Below are positions 1 to 12,899 of a DNA stretch of 64,000 nucleotides, one piece after another (positions within the stretch are counted from its first letter, which is position 1; each line of letters begins with the position of its first letter). The position numbers were made by a program, and so were the translations under genes. The notes under the pieces were generated by a model. The model worked only from the letters and a program-made list of their open reading frames with translations. It was not told the DNA's origin and made no database searches. Location of the stretch: assembly GCF_037392515.1 (NCBI RefSeq), contig NC_090283.1, positions 20,713,001 through 20,777,000 on the forward strand. Reading direction: 5' to 3'. Source of the stretch: Haliotis asinina. Lineage: Eukaryota; Mollusca; Gastropoda; Lepetellida; Haliotidae.

Positions 1-270
1 GTGTAGGAATGCACCTTACCTAACGATTTATTTTGATAATGTCGTTCAAACAGGACAATATGCTATCATCAACAATACCAAAGAGTAAATAAAGTGTGTG
101 TCATATATATTCCTCTCTCACAAATAGCATTATAATGGCTCTTCAACAGCCACAAGACAAGTTTCAAAGTAACCGTATTATAATGGCTCTTCTCCAAGGC
201 ATATGCAATTAGTGATGGATATATAACTCTGTATGAATATATCGTATTATAAAGGCTCTTCTACAGGTTG
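1..270. other. AT-rich spacer with three short degenerate repeats
   Basis: No gene is visible. The motif TATAATGGCTCTTC (third copy TATAAAGGCTCTTC) recurs at about 131, 180 and 247, which suggests the remains of a short irregular tandem repeat. Confidence 0.5.
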
Positions 271-342
271 AGGTAGGTAGGTAGGTAGGTAGGTAGGTAG
301 GTAGGTAGGTAGGTAGGTAGGTAGGTAGGTAGGTAGGTAGGT
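271..342. repeat. (AGGT)n microsatellite
   Basis: About 18 uninterrupted tetranucleotide units. They run directly into the G-rich start of a dispersed repeat. Confidence 0.95.
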
Positions 343-1470
343 TCAGGTTCAGTTAGATTGAGGTTTAGGGGGTTTGAGGTTGGGGTTACGTTCGGGTTCA
401 GGATCAGGTGCAGGTTCAGGTAAGCACACCACGGTGGCCTGTGCCTGTATGTTTTTATCTATCTCTTATCCAACTCCACCCGTCTCCACAATAGTTTGTT
501 GATTTGTTCTTTTAAACGACTAAGTCTGTAATCAGAAACAGGAGCTCTGAAGTCAGTTTGTTAGACGAGCGGTACCATGTATGACGGTGATATACTAGAT
601 ATCCTTGGTCTGAGCAACGTTTTGCAAACAGCCTACTTCATCCCCAAACTCCTGCTCCAGCCAACAAAGATTCCCTGATTTTCTGTAAATAGCTCAAACT
701 CAAAACATTCAATCCCTCTACAACCGTCAGCACAATATTTGCACTCGGCCCAATTTCCCTTGATGTCGGTAGGGCAGAGTATTACGCTTGTGTGACTATT
801 GGTTTCCCTGTTAGGTATTCAAACTCACATTCTACGCGCAGATGCATTCACACCATAATCAAAAACACCATTCATACCATAATAGTTTGACTAATTTTAC
901 TAATGCACACAATTTCATGTCTTAATTACGGTGAGTTAATGTCCCTCGTGTGTTTAAAGTTTCATTAACTCTCATGAATGTTCCTTGATTGTGGTTGATG
1001 AAAAGAGCGGATTACGTCATCGTAGCGTTCATTTACATGACGTCTTCCGTTCATTTCCAGCATAGGTGTAACATACGTCCCCAAACAGTGTACATCCTTT
1101 AGAACATGGGCTTCAGATGTATTGTTTCTTGAAAAGAGAAAGCAATTATAAACTGGACACACTCGTGGTTCTTGAATGATTAAAAGAGACTTGTCCAAAT
1201 TGTATTCAGGAGTGTTATTGTCGCAATGACAACAAGAACCGAAAAAAAATATTTTCAATAATTTTGGGGTCGGATGCATAATTATAAAGAACTCTGACCC
1301 GGAAGCATTCGTGTTTACCACCGATTCCATCGTGTCATTGCGCTTTCCTGTATCATCTTAGGGTCGGAAAATTCCACAGCCCGACGTCGTGGTCCAAATG
1401 CTCGGCCCCGGCACCAAATCGGCATCCCTGACTAGAACCATCGAGATCGGTGCCAGAAGACATGGCCATC
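343..1470. repeat. Dispersed repeat of unknown family, copy 1
   Basis: This segment is collinear with 28,991-29,702. Shared blocks include a G-rich lead-in resembling degenerate TTAGGG/TTCAGG repeats (343-420), 'CACCCGTCTCC' (about 478), 'CCTTGGTCTGAGCAACG' (about 604), 'AAAACATTCAATCC' (about 701), 'TCCTGTATCATCTTAG' (about 1346) and 'ACCAAATCGGCATCCC' (about 1413). Copy 1 carries roughly 450 bp in the middle (about 850-1310) that copy 2 lacks. On the minus strand both copies open a short frame with Met-Glu-x-Val-Val-Asn-Thr just after the conserved block, but the frames then diverge. I cannot assign a family. Confidence 0.7.
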
Positions 1471-2094
1471 CGTGCCCTTTTTCATTTTCTCGAGGGCACT
1501 TTCGGACCCCGATGCACCATCTGCCCGCTGCGGTTGCTGTCAATAACATCGCAAACAATGCCGACCGACCAACCAATCGTCTTCGGCCACATCCTCACCC
1601 AGACCACTCCCTCCGACATGCATTGGAATCACTTCGCCACGACCATCTTCTTTACGCTGCTTGGCAACCAGCCAAACATCAGACATCTACCACGCATCTA
1701 ACACACCTAGACCAAGTAACGCCAAGGCTACAAAACCCGCAAAAGACTTCAACGAAAGGGAAGCCATCAAACTTGACCACACTGCCTTCACTTCATTCGT
1801 CTCCCATATATGGTCACGTAGTACTATCGCCTCCACTCACCCACGCACGACTACCTAACACCTTCGCGTTTCCCAAATACACTTTACCTGTGTTCAGCCC
1901 TTCCACCATTAATTGTGCAGAAATTCTATTTATTTTCTCTACATACACCCATATTTTACAATCTATTCTCTTTTCCTTTCATCACAGCTCCAATTCATTT
2001 CTGCACATTTCCACTTTTCACATTAACAGACAGCTGGAGTAGGCACTGTCACCTGCATTCAAAGGCACCCGGTGACCCGGAAGCAGCATGCCGC
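1471..2094. other. C-rich spacer, no recognised gene
   Basis: The + strand is rich in C, CA and CT, and frames stay open by composition. The translations resemble no family I know. Confidence 0.4.
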
Positions 2095-2242
2095 AAGGAC
2101 CAATCACAGGACACATGGCAATGTTTACCTCCGTCAGCTGATCATGGCGGCCTACACTGCACAACCCAAGTAATGGACGGCTTGTACTCACTTTGCTACG
2201 CCGTCGCTGGTCGGCCACTCACTACTGTCACATGATCTGGAG
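2095..2242 (+). promoter_or_regulatory. Possible promoter and non-coding first exon
   Basis: This short GC-richer island in AT-rich DNA holds a CCAAT-box-like ACCAATCAC at 2099-2107 and an ATGGCGGC (YY1-like) element at 2144-2151. It ends in a strong splice donor, CTGGAG|GTAAGTAC, with GT at 2243. The only short frame from the ATG in the island closes after nine codons, so the exon would be untranslated. The nearest + strand gene with an unplaced 5' end is the ETX/MTX2-like gene (acceptor at 20,388), so it is the natural but unproven target. No TATA box is evident. Confidence 0.3.
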
Positions 2243-4517
2243 GTAAGTACATTAGTGTCTTTCGCTCCACATTTTATTTTTCATAACGCCCGTATGACTG
2301 ACGTTGTTCTTACACTGCCATGTTTTGCAAGGCCACCTGCTGTACCTCTTTCCTGGAAGACAGTGTCACCCGTTTTCGTGCCTCCATGCCTAATAGTTTT
2401 CGTGGAGAGGATGCACACAGGGAACTTCTTATGCTCTGCTATGTAAAATGCATGAACCACCGTGCCTTTCAACGTATAACCCAACAATTTAAACACAGAA
2501 CATATATCATATATGTTCTCTCATTCCCAAAACATTTTACTTAATTTTTGGGTCAGTGCCCAAGTTATTTTACGAGCGCTTCGTTTGGTTTTGTTTCAGT
2601 GTTTTATTTACTTCAGGAGTTTACGCATTGCGCCAGCTATTATCCCCGCGGTAGTTCGTGGCACAGACCATACAAGGTCCATTGTCCTTTATGAATATTA
2701 CCCATTTATGTCCTGTTTAGGAAGGTGCATCTAACACAGTACACTCTGTTCAGCATTTCTCACGCCGTGCACATTAATGAACAGGACTGTACAGAGCTGG
2801 GTTTCTTAACATCAGGAACGTTCAGTAATGGTAGGCCACACTCAGTTGAATTCATTGCATTTCTTGTCGTATCTGACAAAGGTGCCTTAATGATGGTAAA
2901 TGTTACGCCTCTCGTTGTAATTATTCTGCTTTAGTAAGTAGGTGACTTTGTACAGATACTTTATATATTATTGTAGTATGTTCCTAAGCACTGTTCTTTC
3001 TTAATGTTCCCCAAGCAACTACCAGCATTTGTATCTCTCTAGGACAAGGAAAGGTGAACGTGAAGAAACGTTTATTCACCTGTTGGTTTCTCAATGTTTG
3101 TCATCTCTGGTCAGGGCAGATATGGATGAAATTTCTTCTGTTACATTAAATTCTAACTCGTTCACTTTCTGCACATCATTCAAAAAGATTGGTGAAAACA
3201 AACAGAATTTTGTTGTTAAATGTTTGACAAATCTTATGCTGAATATAGGATTTATTTTTGAAAGGATACAAAACCGGTACTTTCCACGATCTTCCTGCTA
3301 TAGTAGTTTCCGTTTGTCTTTGACCATTTTGTTTAATGTGAGCTTGTAAGTTTCTCCCGGTGCCTCAATTGCAGGTTCGAGAAAATATGTGTGATGCCAA
3401 GTCTACTGCCCTTGAAGCTGGGAGGCGGTGAAGGAACAGAGGCATGGACGAGAAATGGACCTCCAGAGGAGATTCATCCAGGAAGCTTATCACAAACCGA
3501 CCGTACAACATACGGAGGCCCACGACCTATGACGTGCAACAATTGGTCATTTTTAGCAAAATGCATGTTCAACGCCTCAATTGTGAGACAGAAGTACCCC
3601 AATACCTGATGCAAGGGAGATAACTCCGTCATATTTCACAGAACATCTTGTGTATCTGCAGCTGTTATGGTTCAGTTGTCTGACTTGTAACAACTATATA
3701 ATATTGTTCTCATTGACCACTGTATACAGATATGACTTGCCATCACTCAGTATGTTTTTCGTGGAGAACTTTGCTTCAAAAGTGTTAGACATCAATCTCC
3801 TTTTCAAGCAATTTTGCATCAAATTGTTGCTACTTTTCCAATGCAAGAGAGTGAACTCTATCAACGGTTGTATCAACATTCTGTCAACTTATAATCATTA
3901 TTATTCAATTGTACAATGTTTCTGCTTGTATAATTATGCCATTCACGCTCATGCCTAAAAGCACAAACACAAAATGTTATATATTGTTTGTACCGGGGGC
4001 CCATGGCCACAATTACCGAAATAAATTGAACTTGAACTTATACAAATGATTGATTTCATGTAGTCAAATTTAAGAAGCTTATGGCAGATAGTGCTGTCCG
4101 AATCTTTAGCACTGTATAGTCTAGAATCCACACACACACAATACAATAATATTATTGATGGTACCTGCTAAGGGAGACAACTCATACATTTACGAACGCT
4201 TCATCTACTTGTGTTTATGGAAATATTAATAATTTTATTCGTTCATGATGTAATCGAATTTGAAAACGAAAATTTGATGCCGCGAAATAGCAAAGAATTC
4301 CTTCCTCTCGTGCATCCATCCAACGTGTCGAATTATATATGCACAAACAAAAACATGCAAACACCCTGCATTTTGATACTCACATATACACTTAAAAGTG
4401 GTGAGGTCATTTATGCCCAAAGACAAATGCAACTTTTGTGTGATAATGGGCACATGTTGGAACATGCGGTAAAGTCACTGGTTCAATATTTGTTGGGTAA
4501 AATGAGACACTGCCAAA
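2243..4517. other. Spacer or intron, no gene seen
   Basis: No recognisable coding family. Two copies of a short mollusc-type motif lie here: AAGGGAGATAACTC at about 3613 and AAGGGAGACAACTC at about 4169. Confidence 0.5.
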
Positions 4518-4779
4518 GTGAGTGAGTGAGATTAGTTTTACGCCACACTCAGCAGTATTCCAGCTAAATGGCGGTAGCATGTAAATAATCGTGTCTGAAC
4601 CAGACAATCATGTGACCAACAACATGAGCATCGATATTGGGAACCGATGACATGTGTCAACCAAATCAGCGAGTCTGACCACCTGATCCCGTTAGTCGCC
4701 TCTCCCGACATGCATTGTCGCCTTTTATGGCAAGCATGGGTTGCTGAAGGCCTATTCTACCCCGGGACCTTCACGGGTA
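4518..4779 (-). mobile_element. SINE-like repeat B, near full length
   Basis: This is a well preserved reference copy of family B. On the + strand it starts with (GTGA)n, then 'TTTTACGCCACACTCAGCAG', a body with 'CCAGACAATCATGTGACC' and 'CCCGTTAGTCGCCTCTC', and it ends 'CGGGACCTTCACGGGT'. If the (TCAC)n end is the 3' tail, as in the LINE at the right edge, the element is on the minus strand. Confidence 0.85.
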
Positions 4780-5510
4780 CGCAGAATATTAATAAACGCA
4801 GATGATCAACTGAACGGCAAATATGCTGCAACGCATGACAACACTGAATGTTTATGGCATCACCAGATTAATTTAAACATTGCCAGTTAAATAAAAGCAT
4901 ATTAACATTTCATATTCTTTGACTATCAGGGAACAGTGCTATTGATTTTTACATTTTTCACCAGCGGCAGCGAGTGGGGCTCTAGATAATGGCATCTCCA
5001 TGCCAAATGTTGATACATTAGCCACGCGTCGCGGCCCCACATAGCCACGGGGTTGCAGTCTGTCGAAAATAACCATCTTCATTCCAAAGGTGAGGAACTG
5101 TCGATTGGAGTGAATATTTCGTAATGACCGGGCCATTCAAATGTGTTATTGATACCCTCCATTAATATGTTGACGAGTCTGACAGTAGCGCCGCGAGAAA
5201 TATTGTTGGTGATCACCCACTGCCTAAGGAGACATGTGAGCGTTATAACGTGACATCACTTTGTTGTTGTTGGCAGAGAAACCGGAAGTGTGACATTACC
5301 TTAGGGAATATTGTGTTTGGTTAAAAAGGAATGCTTAACTATATCTCAAGGAATATTTCAAGCACACGCGTTATTTGTGTAACGCCGCACTCGTCAACCT
5401 TCATGCTGCATATATGTGGACTTCCTGCTGTCGACCCAACCACAACTAGTGACGGATATCATGAGCAACAAGGAACGATGTCCTTGTTCGATGACATGCA
5501 TCAGTACTGT
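4780..5510. other. Spacer, nothing recognised
   Basis: No coding family, RNA gene or repeat recognised. Confidence 0.5.
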
Positions 5511-5684
5511 TAGTTTGTTTGTTGTTTAACTCCGCACACCGCACTAGGAAACAGTGCCATGTGTCAGTGAAGTTACAGTGAGATGTGTCAATCAAGTCAC
5601 CGAGCCTAACCACGTCTTAGTCGCCTCTTACGACAAGCATGGGTTGCTTAAGACCAATTCTAACCCAGATCTTCACTGTTCGAC
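5511..5684 (-). mobile_element. SINE-like repeat B, fragment
   Basis: Diverged copy with the family-B blocks 'TGTGTCAATCAAGTCACCGA' and 'CGCCTCTTACGACAAGCATG'. The middle of the element is deleted. Confidence 0.65.
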
Positions 5685-7620
5685 ATGCATCGAGTTAAGA
5701 AGCCTGACCATTGATGCTAGCATCCACTTGCGGCGATGCTAACATCTAATTCCTAAGGGACTTACACACTTTCCACCCATTTCCAAATGTGACGTGTTTA
5801 ATGTACTAAGTACATTAATAGCTTATGTATTTAAGTTTTCCATTTTGTTTGCGTGTGTATATCAGCGGTTTGAACGCAAGATCAATGGCGTCCACACAAA
5901 TGGAAGACAACAGATTGTGTCGTAAGTTGCCGTTTGAACTAGCTAGACATAGTAGTTGTCACAGCAGACAGCAAATTGTCTAGGAATTACCTCATTCACT
6001 CCACAGACGAAGGTAGAGTCACATGTTCTCTTCCATTTGATCTTACAATACCATTTTAATTCCCGAGATGCCACAAATGAGGCCAAGACATGTAACACTC
6101 CTTAAACGTAACATACTTTGTCTTGGCGGCTATTCCATGACGTTTCTATACTATTGATTGAGATTATTATTTCGAAGCAAAAGTAACCATCACATTTCTC
6201 GGAGAAAACCTTTGACAATTTTTAAAGCTATGTATGGAAAACATGAAACCATTCTCAGAGGAGAAACTGAAAAAATGATATATTTTAGAAGCAGCAGAAT
6301 TATGTGTGGATGAATCTGGTACCTTTTGCTATAACTCGATGACTTTAATTTCCTCACTTGGCAGAATCTCGCGTGTTCGCGATACAATTCCTGGTATTGG
6401 TTCCTTTGTTAATGGAAATATGCTTACAAATTGTGAACAATTATACATGTAATTCTGTTCAGTTCTGTAAGACCTGTGCTCGCCGTCGCAACTGAATACT
6501 GCCAGGCCGTCAGGCGTTTCCTTTTTCTAGGAATAATAAACTCGTCCCTGTTAATACCTTATGAATAAATGTAGACGAATATAGAAAAATCACATAGAGA
6601 CGACTAGCGGGATCAGTGGCGGCGCTTCTTAACGTGGTTGATGCATGTCGTCATAAGCAAATATCGTTCTTCATTGTATCAGTCATTGGACTGTCTACTG
6701 ATGGCTTGGTAGTATACATATTTCTGTCAGGTAGGTGGTATGTTTGGAGCATTAAAAGCAAACAGCGTTCTCTGTTTGTTACAATGCTGCAGAATAGGGA
6801 ATGATGAAATTGAGAGAAGGAGCTTCTTGATCATGCGACCATTGAATATGCAGTCCCATTCAAACGGTACTCATTTATGCTCAGGTTACTGAAGAAGAGG
6901 ACATATACTCATTAAAGTTGTTCAGGATTTTCTTCCAGTTTTCGTCTATGAGGAGAGAACGTATTTGAAAGGTGTCTGAATGCTTTTTTATCAGTTCTTA
7001 TAGTCGAAGCTGCACAATCGCAGGATTTCTCATTAGCCAGCGTTCAGAATAGGGAAACAAGGGCATATTGTTTAAGCATAAATAAATACCCCATGAAATA
7101 GGATCTGCCACCATAATTAGAATAATATATTTATAGTTTCTTTTAGTGTAGAGATTGCGTTTCTCGCGCCTGTATTCTCGATGATTTTAGCAGATATGTT
7201 GCAGTCTGACATCCGATTGAGAAGTGATTAATAGCTACTTTAATATCGCGAAAAATGTCACGCCCATCCACGTTGCCATCTTAATAGTTTGTAATGTTAT
7301 AAAGTGGTAGAGCACCTAATATTATTTTATGTATGTATATAAATAATCATAACTGTTTCACTTATTAAGTGGTGAATCTCGATCTGCAGGTGTCTGTTGA
7401 TAACTGATGATAAAACGATTGCCAGGGGATTCACTTGGTGCACTTTTAAACGTCAGATGTCTCAGTCACTGAAACACGTATATAAGTTAAAGGGCATGAT
7501 CGTTAACCATTAGGAATAGTCCTGATAAAAGCATGCCAGCTCAACCTTTAAGAACTTACTCCGCCATCATATTGCCAGCTAGACCGATAAGCCAACCACT
7601 CTACATGTAGCCGTTATCCC
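5685..7620. other. Spacer, nothing recognised
   Basis: AT-rich. Only short frames without family resemblance. Confidence 0.5.
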
Positions 7621-7621
7621 G

Positions 7622-7925
7622 TAGGCTGGACACTATACGTTCCAAACACACATCCACATAGACCAATAAATGTTCTCTCTCCCATGGGTACCCGAAGCAA
7701 TTGACAGTTCAATTGGTGAAGGACGCAGGGAAAGGAATCGCCAAGAAACTGAAGGTACGACGACGAGCTTCAGCAAAACCGTCAGCTTTAAGGCTGGACA
7801 AGTACGTTCTAAACACACACTCCACAAAGACCAATAAATGTTCTCTCTCACATGGGTCATCGAGGCAGTTGGCAATACAATTGGTAAAAGGTACAGCTAT
7901 AGGAATCGCAATGAAGAATCAAGAA
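7622..7925. repeat. Diverged tandem duplication, period about 170 bp
   Basis: Two copies (about 7622-7760 and 7792-7920) share 'GGCTGGACA', 'GACCAATAAATGTTCTCTCT' and 'CAATTGGT', with many substitutions, so the duplication is old. Frames open through it but resemble no protein I know. Confidence 0.75.
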
Positions 7926-8297
7926 AAACAGTACCTTAAGCAATTAGTTCCAATATTCTAGAGCGTCTAAGATCCAGAGTCATATGTGTCTCATTTGTTG
8001 GACTGGATGTGTGCAGGAGGAGATACGGGAGCTGAAGTGTTCTGCTGAAGACATAATTTCCTTTTGGGACACTGCTTGAAAAACATATCTTTATTCATGT
8101 CAAGAGAACATAATATTATCAACCCTATTCTCCGGAAATATGTAGAAAGATTATGTTTTTTGTTATCCTGTCTGTCACACGAAAGTACGTGGGGAGGTTT
8201 ATCCTACCCTATTCCGGCTAAACATGCCTGAAATCCCACCTGTGATTCTGTGAGAGGAATACCACCTCTTCGAGTCCCTGCCACTTCCAATGTATGA

Positions 8298-8398
8298 GGA
8301 CGGTGGAGGAACCTTCGGTCAACACGCTGAGGACCAGGATTCGATTCCCCACATGCATCCATTGTGTTGAGCCCACTGCATGCCCTGTTGGGAGACCC
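8298..8398 (+). mobile_element. SINE-like repeat A, fragment
   Basis: Contains the tRNA-like B-box block 'GATTCGATTCCCCACATG' followed by 'GTGTTGAGCCCA'. It abuts a family-B copy. Confidence 0.5.
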
Positions 8399-8399
8399 A

Positions 8400-8655
8400 T
8401 GAAGGTCTGGGGTAGAAAAGGCCGTCAGCAACAAAAGGCTTGCCACAAAAGGCGACTATGCTTGTCGTAAGAGGAGACTAACGAGACCAGGTGGTCAGGC
8501 TCACTGACATGATTGGCACGTGTCATCGATTCCTAATTGCGCAGATCGATGCACATGCTGTTGATCACTGGATTGTCTGGGCCAGACTCGATCATGTACA
8601 GACCGCCGCCATTTAGCGGGATTATTGCTGAGTGCGGAGCAAAATTAACCTCACT
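8400..8655 (+). mobile_element. SINE-like repeat B
   Basis: Near-complete copy in the opposite orientation to 4518-4779. It runs from 'GAAGGTCTGGGGTAGAA' through 'GGATTGTCTGGGCCAGACTC' to 'TATTGCTGAGTGCGG'. Confidence 0.85.
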
Positions 8656-10774
8656 CCCCGTAGGGGTGATGTTAGAATTATACTCAAAGCGTCGTACAAA
8701 CATACTCACTCACTAATCTGTGGAAAGGGCGTCCTGCGGGGTATTGCGAACGACAAGCAAAGCCATTTTCTACAGCAGATATTAGTCCAAACTGTAGAAT
8801 TAAGAAAACCTAAATATCAGTTATAAATACTGAACCATCAGCAAATCCTCAACAATCTTGTTAGTGTTTGCTTTAATGTTCAGGCTACGCTGCTCGATAA
8901 TGAGACGGAGCAGCTGCTAAACAAGCTGCATAAACCATTACCCGCTGGGACTGTTCCATTCCTGGGTAAACACAATGTAATTATGGTGTTCTAATCCTGA
9001 CATGAACCAGCGGTGATTATCACAGCGACCTGGCACACTGAACACAGGATGCTGAAAGGAACGACTTAACTCTGCTCATGCACGCCGTAATTAAAATAAC
9101 CCACATAAAGGAACTCTAGCCAGTAGATGTATGAACATTTTATCTCTAAACACCATCATGGTTAAACTGGAAATTGGCCAAATTCCGTCGACCTCTGTAG
9201 CCAGCAATGCCAACATACTTTAAGATCAGTTTCAGCTGAGAGTTTATCTCATAACTCAGTATGCAGCGCCAGTGTATTTCGTCTGATGAGCGACATTTTA
9301 TGAAGAATGCAGGCAGTGATACTTTTGAAGACACATTCATGTCTGAAGCCAAACGGAAGCGATGGTTGTTTATCCTTTCCAAACGTTGGTAGATTCTACT
9401 GCCAGCCCCAAACTAGGATAGGTATGAAGTTGTGGATGCGGCGGAACAAGAAAAGCACTTAAAAGATGCTACTTGGATGAAATGCCGATACCCAGGACTA
9501 ACATGGCGAGGATGCTAATATTGGCATTTTTCCCGAATGTCGGAGAACACTCGTCCTCTTCTCAATCTGGCGAACTTAACAGGGAAGAGGAAACAGAGAG
9601 AATTGACATTTCAATTTGTTGGCCGGCAGACTTCTGAGATGTGAGGCTGTGTCCCTTCAAATCCCATCAGACCTAGGATGAAAGAACTCGCAGTCGGACT
9701 GGAATCACGTTGGAACCTCGTGAGCCTTATGTCAGGAACTATAGTCCATTATGAGGAACCCAGGTATCGCCATTTCTTCATATACACGCAATTATATTAA
9801 GTAAAACCTTGAAATTCGCATGGAAAAAAATAAAAGCAGAGAAAAAGTTATACATATGTATATACCAATTTCTTTCAAACAGATGATAATGAGATGCCCA
9901 CAGACACTCGCTAACAGATCGTTCAGGTGTTCTGCTTTCATGTGTTGTGCAGAACCACATAGAACGCAATGAGCAATATTAGATTACAGATTTACATCTT
10001 CTTATTGTTCATATATACGCTTTATCTGAAAAAACAAAACTTTGAAAATAGTTACTTTTGCATATCATGGGATATACATACTACAACCTCTATTGCTCTG
10101 TTGGGACAACGATTTTCTGTAGAATACTTCCAAAAGGAAAAAACAACATCTGTGCAAGTTTCACAGCCAAATGCATTCTATATTTTGGTGTTATCCCTGG
10201 CTTTGAAACTATCAAGGAAAGTATTGCTATGGTATTGGAGGTGTTTGTGAACCATGGTATGGTCTGCCTTAAATGCTGGAATCTGATAGACGTCGGTGTC
10301 CAGTGGCCGATAGTTTCCACGTTTCACAGACTGCACCTGAATATAGAAAAAAAGCCTAAAGCACCAGTGTGGTCGATCGACCTTTTGATGGCGTCAGGTC
10401 AGCAACCAAGTGATATCCAGGATCGACTGATCCGAAACTAGGCTGCATGAACTCGAGCACTGCTGTCGAATCTGACTGCTGCAAGCGTTCATCAACTTAC
10501 TGATGTACGATACGAAAAGAAATAGGCGTCAGCTGTAACATTGAACACAGAAGCTCTGGTCATCGTCCGTGGTCACATGTCATGACTTGAGATGACCTCC
10601 GATTCATTTTGTTCTTGTTTGATTGGCGAGGTCGTGTCCGGCGACGCTGAAATGAACTTCCAAGCCAATGTCATCCTGACCTCATCTCTGAACTAACGCG
10701 TTGCCTGTCGATGGGTTATGGTGAGAATTTAGCATCACTATGGCGATCCAATTAAGATCTATGTTGTGATAATC
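8656..10774. other. Spacer, no gene recognised
   Basis: A 127-codon frame at 10,058-10,441 (+) and its neighbours show no motif I recognise. Codon use looks random. Confidence 0.45.
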
Positions 10775-10935
10775 TTCAGCAACCCATGGTTATCGCATGA
10801 GGCGACCAACAAGATCGGATGGTCACTTGGTACACTTCGTTCCCCATGAGATCGATGCTCATAATGTTGGTCACTGGACTGTCTGATTCAGACTCGATAA
10901 TTTCCAGACTTCTACCATATAGGTGGACTATTGCT
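10775..10935 (+). mobile_element. SINE-like repeat B, diverged
   Basis: Family-B blocks 'CAGCAACCCATGGTTATC', 'GATCGATGCTCATAATGTTG' and 'CACTGGACTGTCTGATTCAG'. Confidence 0.7.
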
Positions 10936-12404
10936 AGGTGTTAACAAGACAACCAATTATCGATAACAACAGTGTTAGCGTTCATGAATAACTGCGCCTC
11001 TCGAACCAAACATCGAGACGTTTCTTATACCCTTGCTCACCAATGTGGCCACAACTTTCTCAACAGTCAGGGCGTGAGTGTGGTTTTATGGGATTTTTGG
11101 CAACATTCCAGCATTATCGTGGTCAAATGGATTCACGCATTATATGAACATGTCGTGAATTAAACCAGAGTCTTTTGGAGGAGGAACGAACATTTTAACC
11201 TCTAATCTACCCCACAGCCCATTTCAGAACATACCTGGTTTCTTTCAACTCGTTTGGTCTTGTGGGCCCATAGCGATTAACCTTTATCATTTCAATTTTC
11301 TTCAGGATAAGAGTGATAGATTCTGTTCTGTCACCTGTCAGTAACCTCAAGTGAAACTCGTCAGAATTGCGACCATAAGTGATAAAAGGCAATATCAGCG
11401 GTTATAGGCGTATCCTTCATTTCATCCCCTACCTTCCATGAATATCTATTGACTTATACCAGATAGCAGTCGGTACCCACTAAGTCATGGAACGTGTTAC
11501 GTCCATTGTTCAGTACTTGGTTTTGCAGACCTCATCTATGTTTACCTTTGTTGAGATAGTTACGGGCCGACCAGAGAGGAGGCCATTTTCCAAACACTCT
11601 TGTCTGTTGTGCAGTTCCTTTGCCCTTCGTTTAATTGTGACGTGTTATTGGACAGAAACCTCATCCGCAGCATGAAGTCGTTCATCAATATACTTTGTTG
11701 AACTTCTCTTTACTCCAGTTCATGATACGTGGAATACCCGAGAGTGTGAAGCACGCCAAATTGGGAAGGATGCTTCAACTAATAAAGACACATTCCAAAC
11801 TATCCAAAGCTTTCTGAATAATATTCAAGTATTCCGTTATGTGATCACACTTTGAAAACATCCAATTTCGCATGTACCGCCATTTTGGCTCTCAGAACCA
11901 CGAGACTAAGCGTACAAGAACCAAATTGATTTAACAGTGTAGAAGAGGATACATTAAATGCAAATTTGTCTTCTTTGATCTTATTGAACATGTTTAAACT
12001 GCTGTGTAAAACATCACCAGATCAATTAATTCGACAAACAGTTTTAATTAGCACATACACAAGAACCTTTCTTGTAGATATCGCTTGAGTTAACTCTTGA
12101 CAAAATTTAATCTAAAGGCCAACTTCAGTGTTTCCGTTGTGATATCAATAACGTAATTTATCTGATTTAATCTCACATCCTGGTGCCAGGAAGATAAGAC
12201 GTCATCTTGTGAAATAACTGAGTCCGGAAACAGCGGTTGATTGTATTAGCAGGATTTTTTTTTATTCTCAGGGTACGCTATGTAGAATCTAACAGGTGAT
12301 ACCTCACCGACTAAGATGGAGTGAGTTAAAATGTGACGTCACGTTGTGACCTGAATGGACTACCTCGAACGTATGCACCGTCTTGCATTTTCCACGTGTA
12401 GATC
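10936..12404. other. Spacer, nothing recognised
   Basis: No gene or repeat family recognised. Confidence 0.5.
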
Positions 12405-12552
12405 CGTGTCAGAACTGATCCTCAGTAACCCACCCGTGTCTAAAGAGGCGACTAACCTGATCGGATAATCTGAGTCGCTGACGTGGTTGACACGTGTCTT
12501 TTTATCCAGACTGAATATCGATGCTTATTATGTCATTTAAACTCACTCATTC
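12405..12552 (+). mobile_element. SINE-like repeat B, shortened
   Basis: Head and middle blocks ('GAGGCGACTAACCTGATCGG', 'GACGTGGTTGACACGTGTC') run straight into 'ACTCACTCATTCACT', with an internal deletion. Confidence 0.7.
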
Positions 12553-12899
12553 ACTTTTTGATGTCTTTAGACGACTTAGACACTGAATGATAAATACATT
12601 TCACTGTTTTTCAGTATTAATGAAAGGCGAACTTACTTTTCTTCATCCACGCCTTCGCAAGGCTACGTCTTTAAGTCTGTTACAGATAATACACGAATAC
12701 GGCCATGTATAAGCTTGCTTATATGAAACATGAATGATGTATATAAGTACATCCCATCCACTGTATAAGGTTTATGTCAAAGTTGTGTTTCAAAGTTATT
12801 CGATTCTTGTTAACGCCAGCCTGAGTGCCATTCCATGACGTCGGCTGTTAATAATTACGCATCAGGCAGTCCAGTCAATGACACCATGGACAACAATTT

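Noticed and set aside
343-420. Interstitial telomere repeat
   Set aside because: The TTAGGG-like units are irregular (TTCAGG, TTTAGGG, TTGGGG) and recur inside a dispersed repeat at 29.03-29.1 kb.
1389-2042. 217-codon + strand frame as a gene
   Set aside because: It lies partly in a dispersed repeat, is held open by C-rich composition, and resembles no protein.
10058-10441. 127-codon + strand frame as a gene
   Set aside because: No known motif, no splice or poly(A) context, overlapping frames of similar length, and AT-driven composition.
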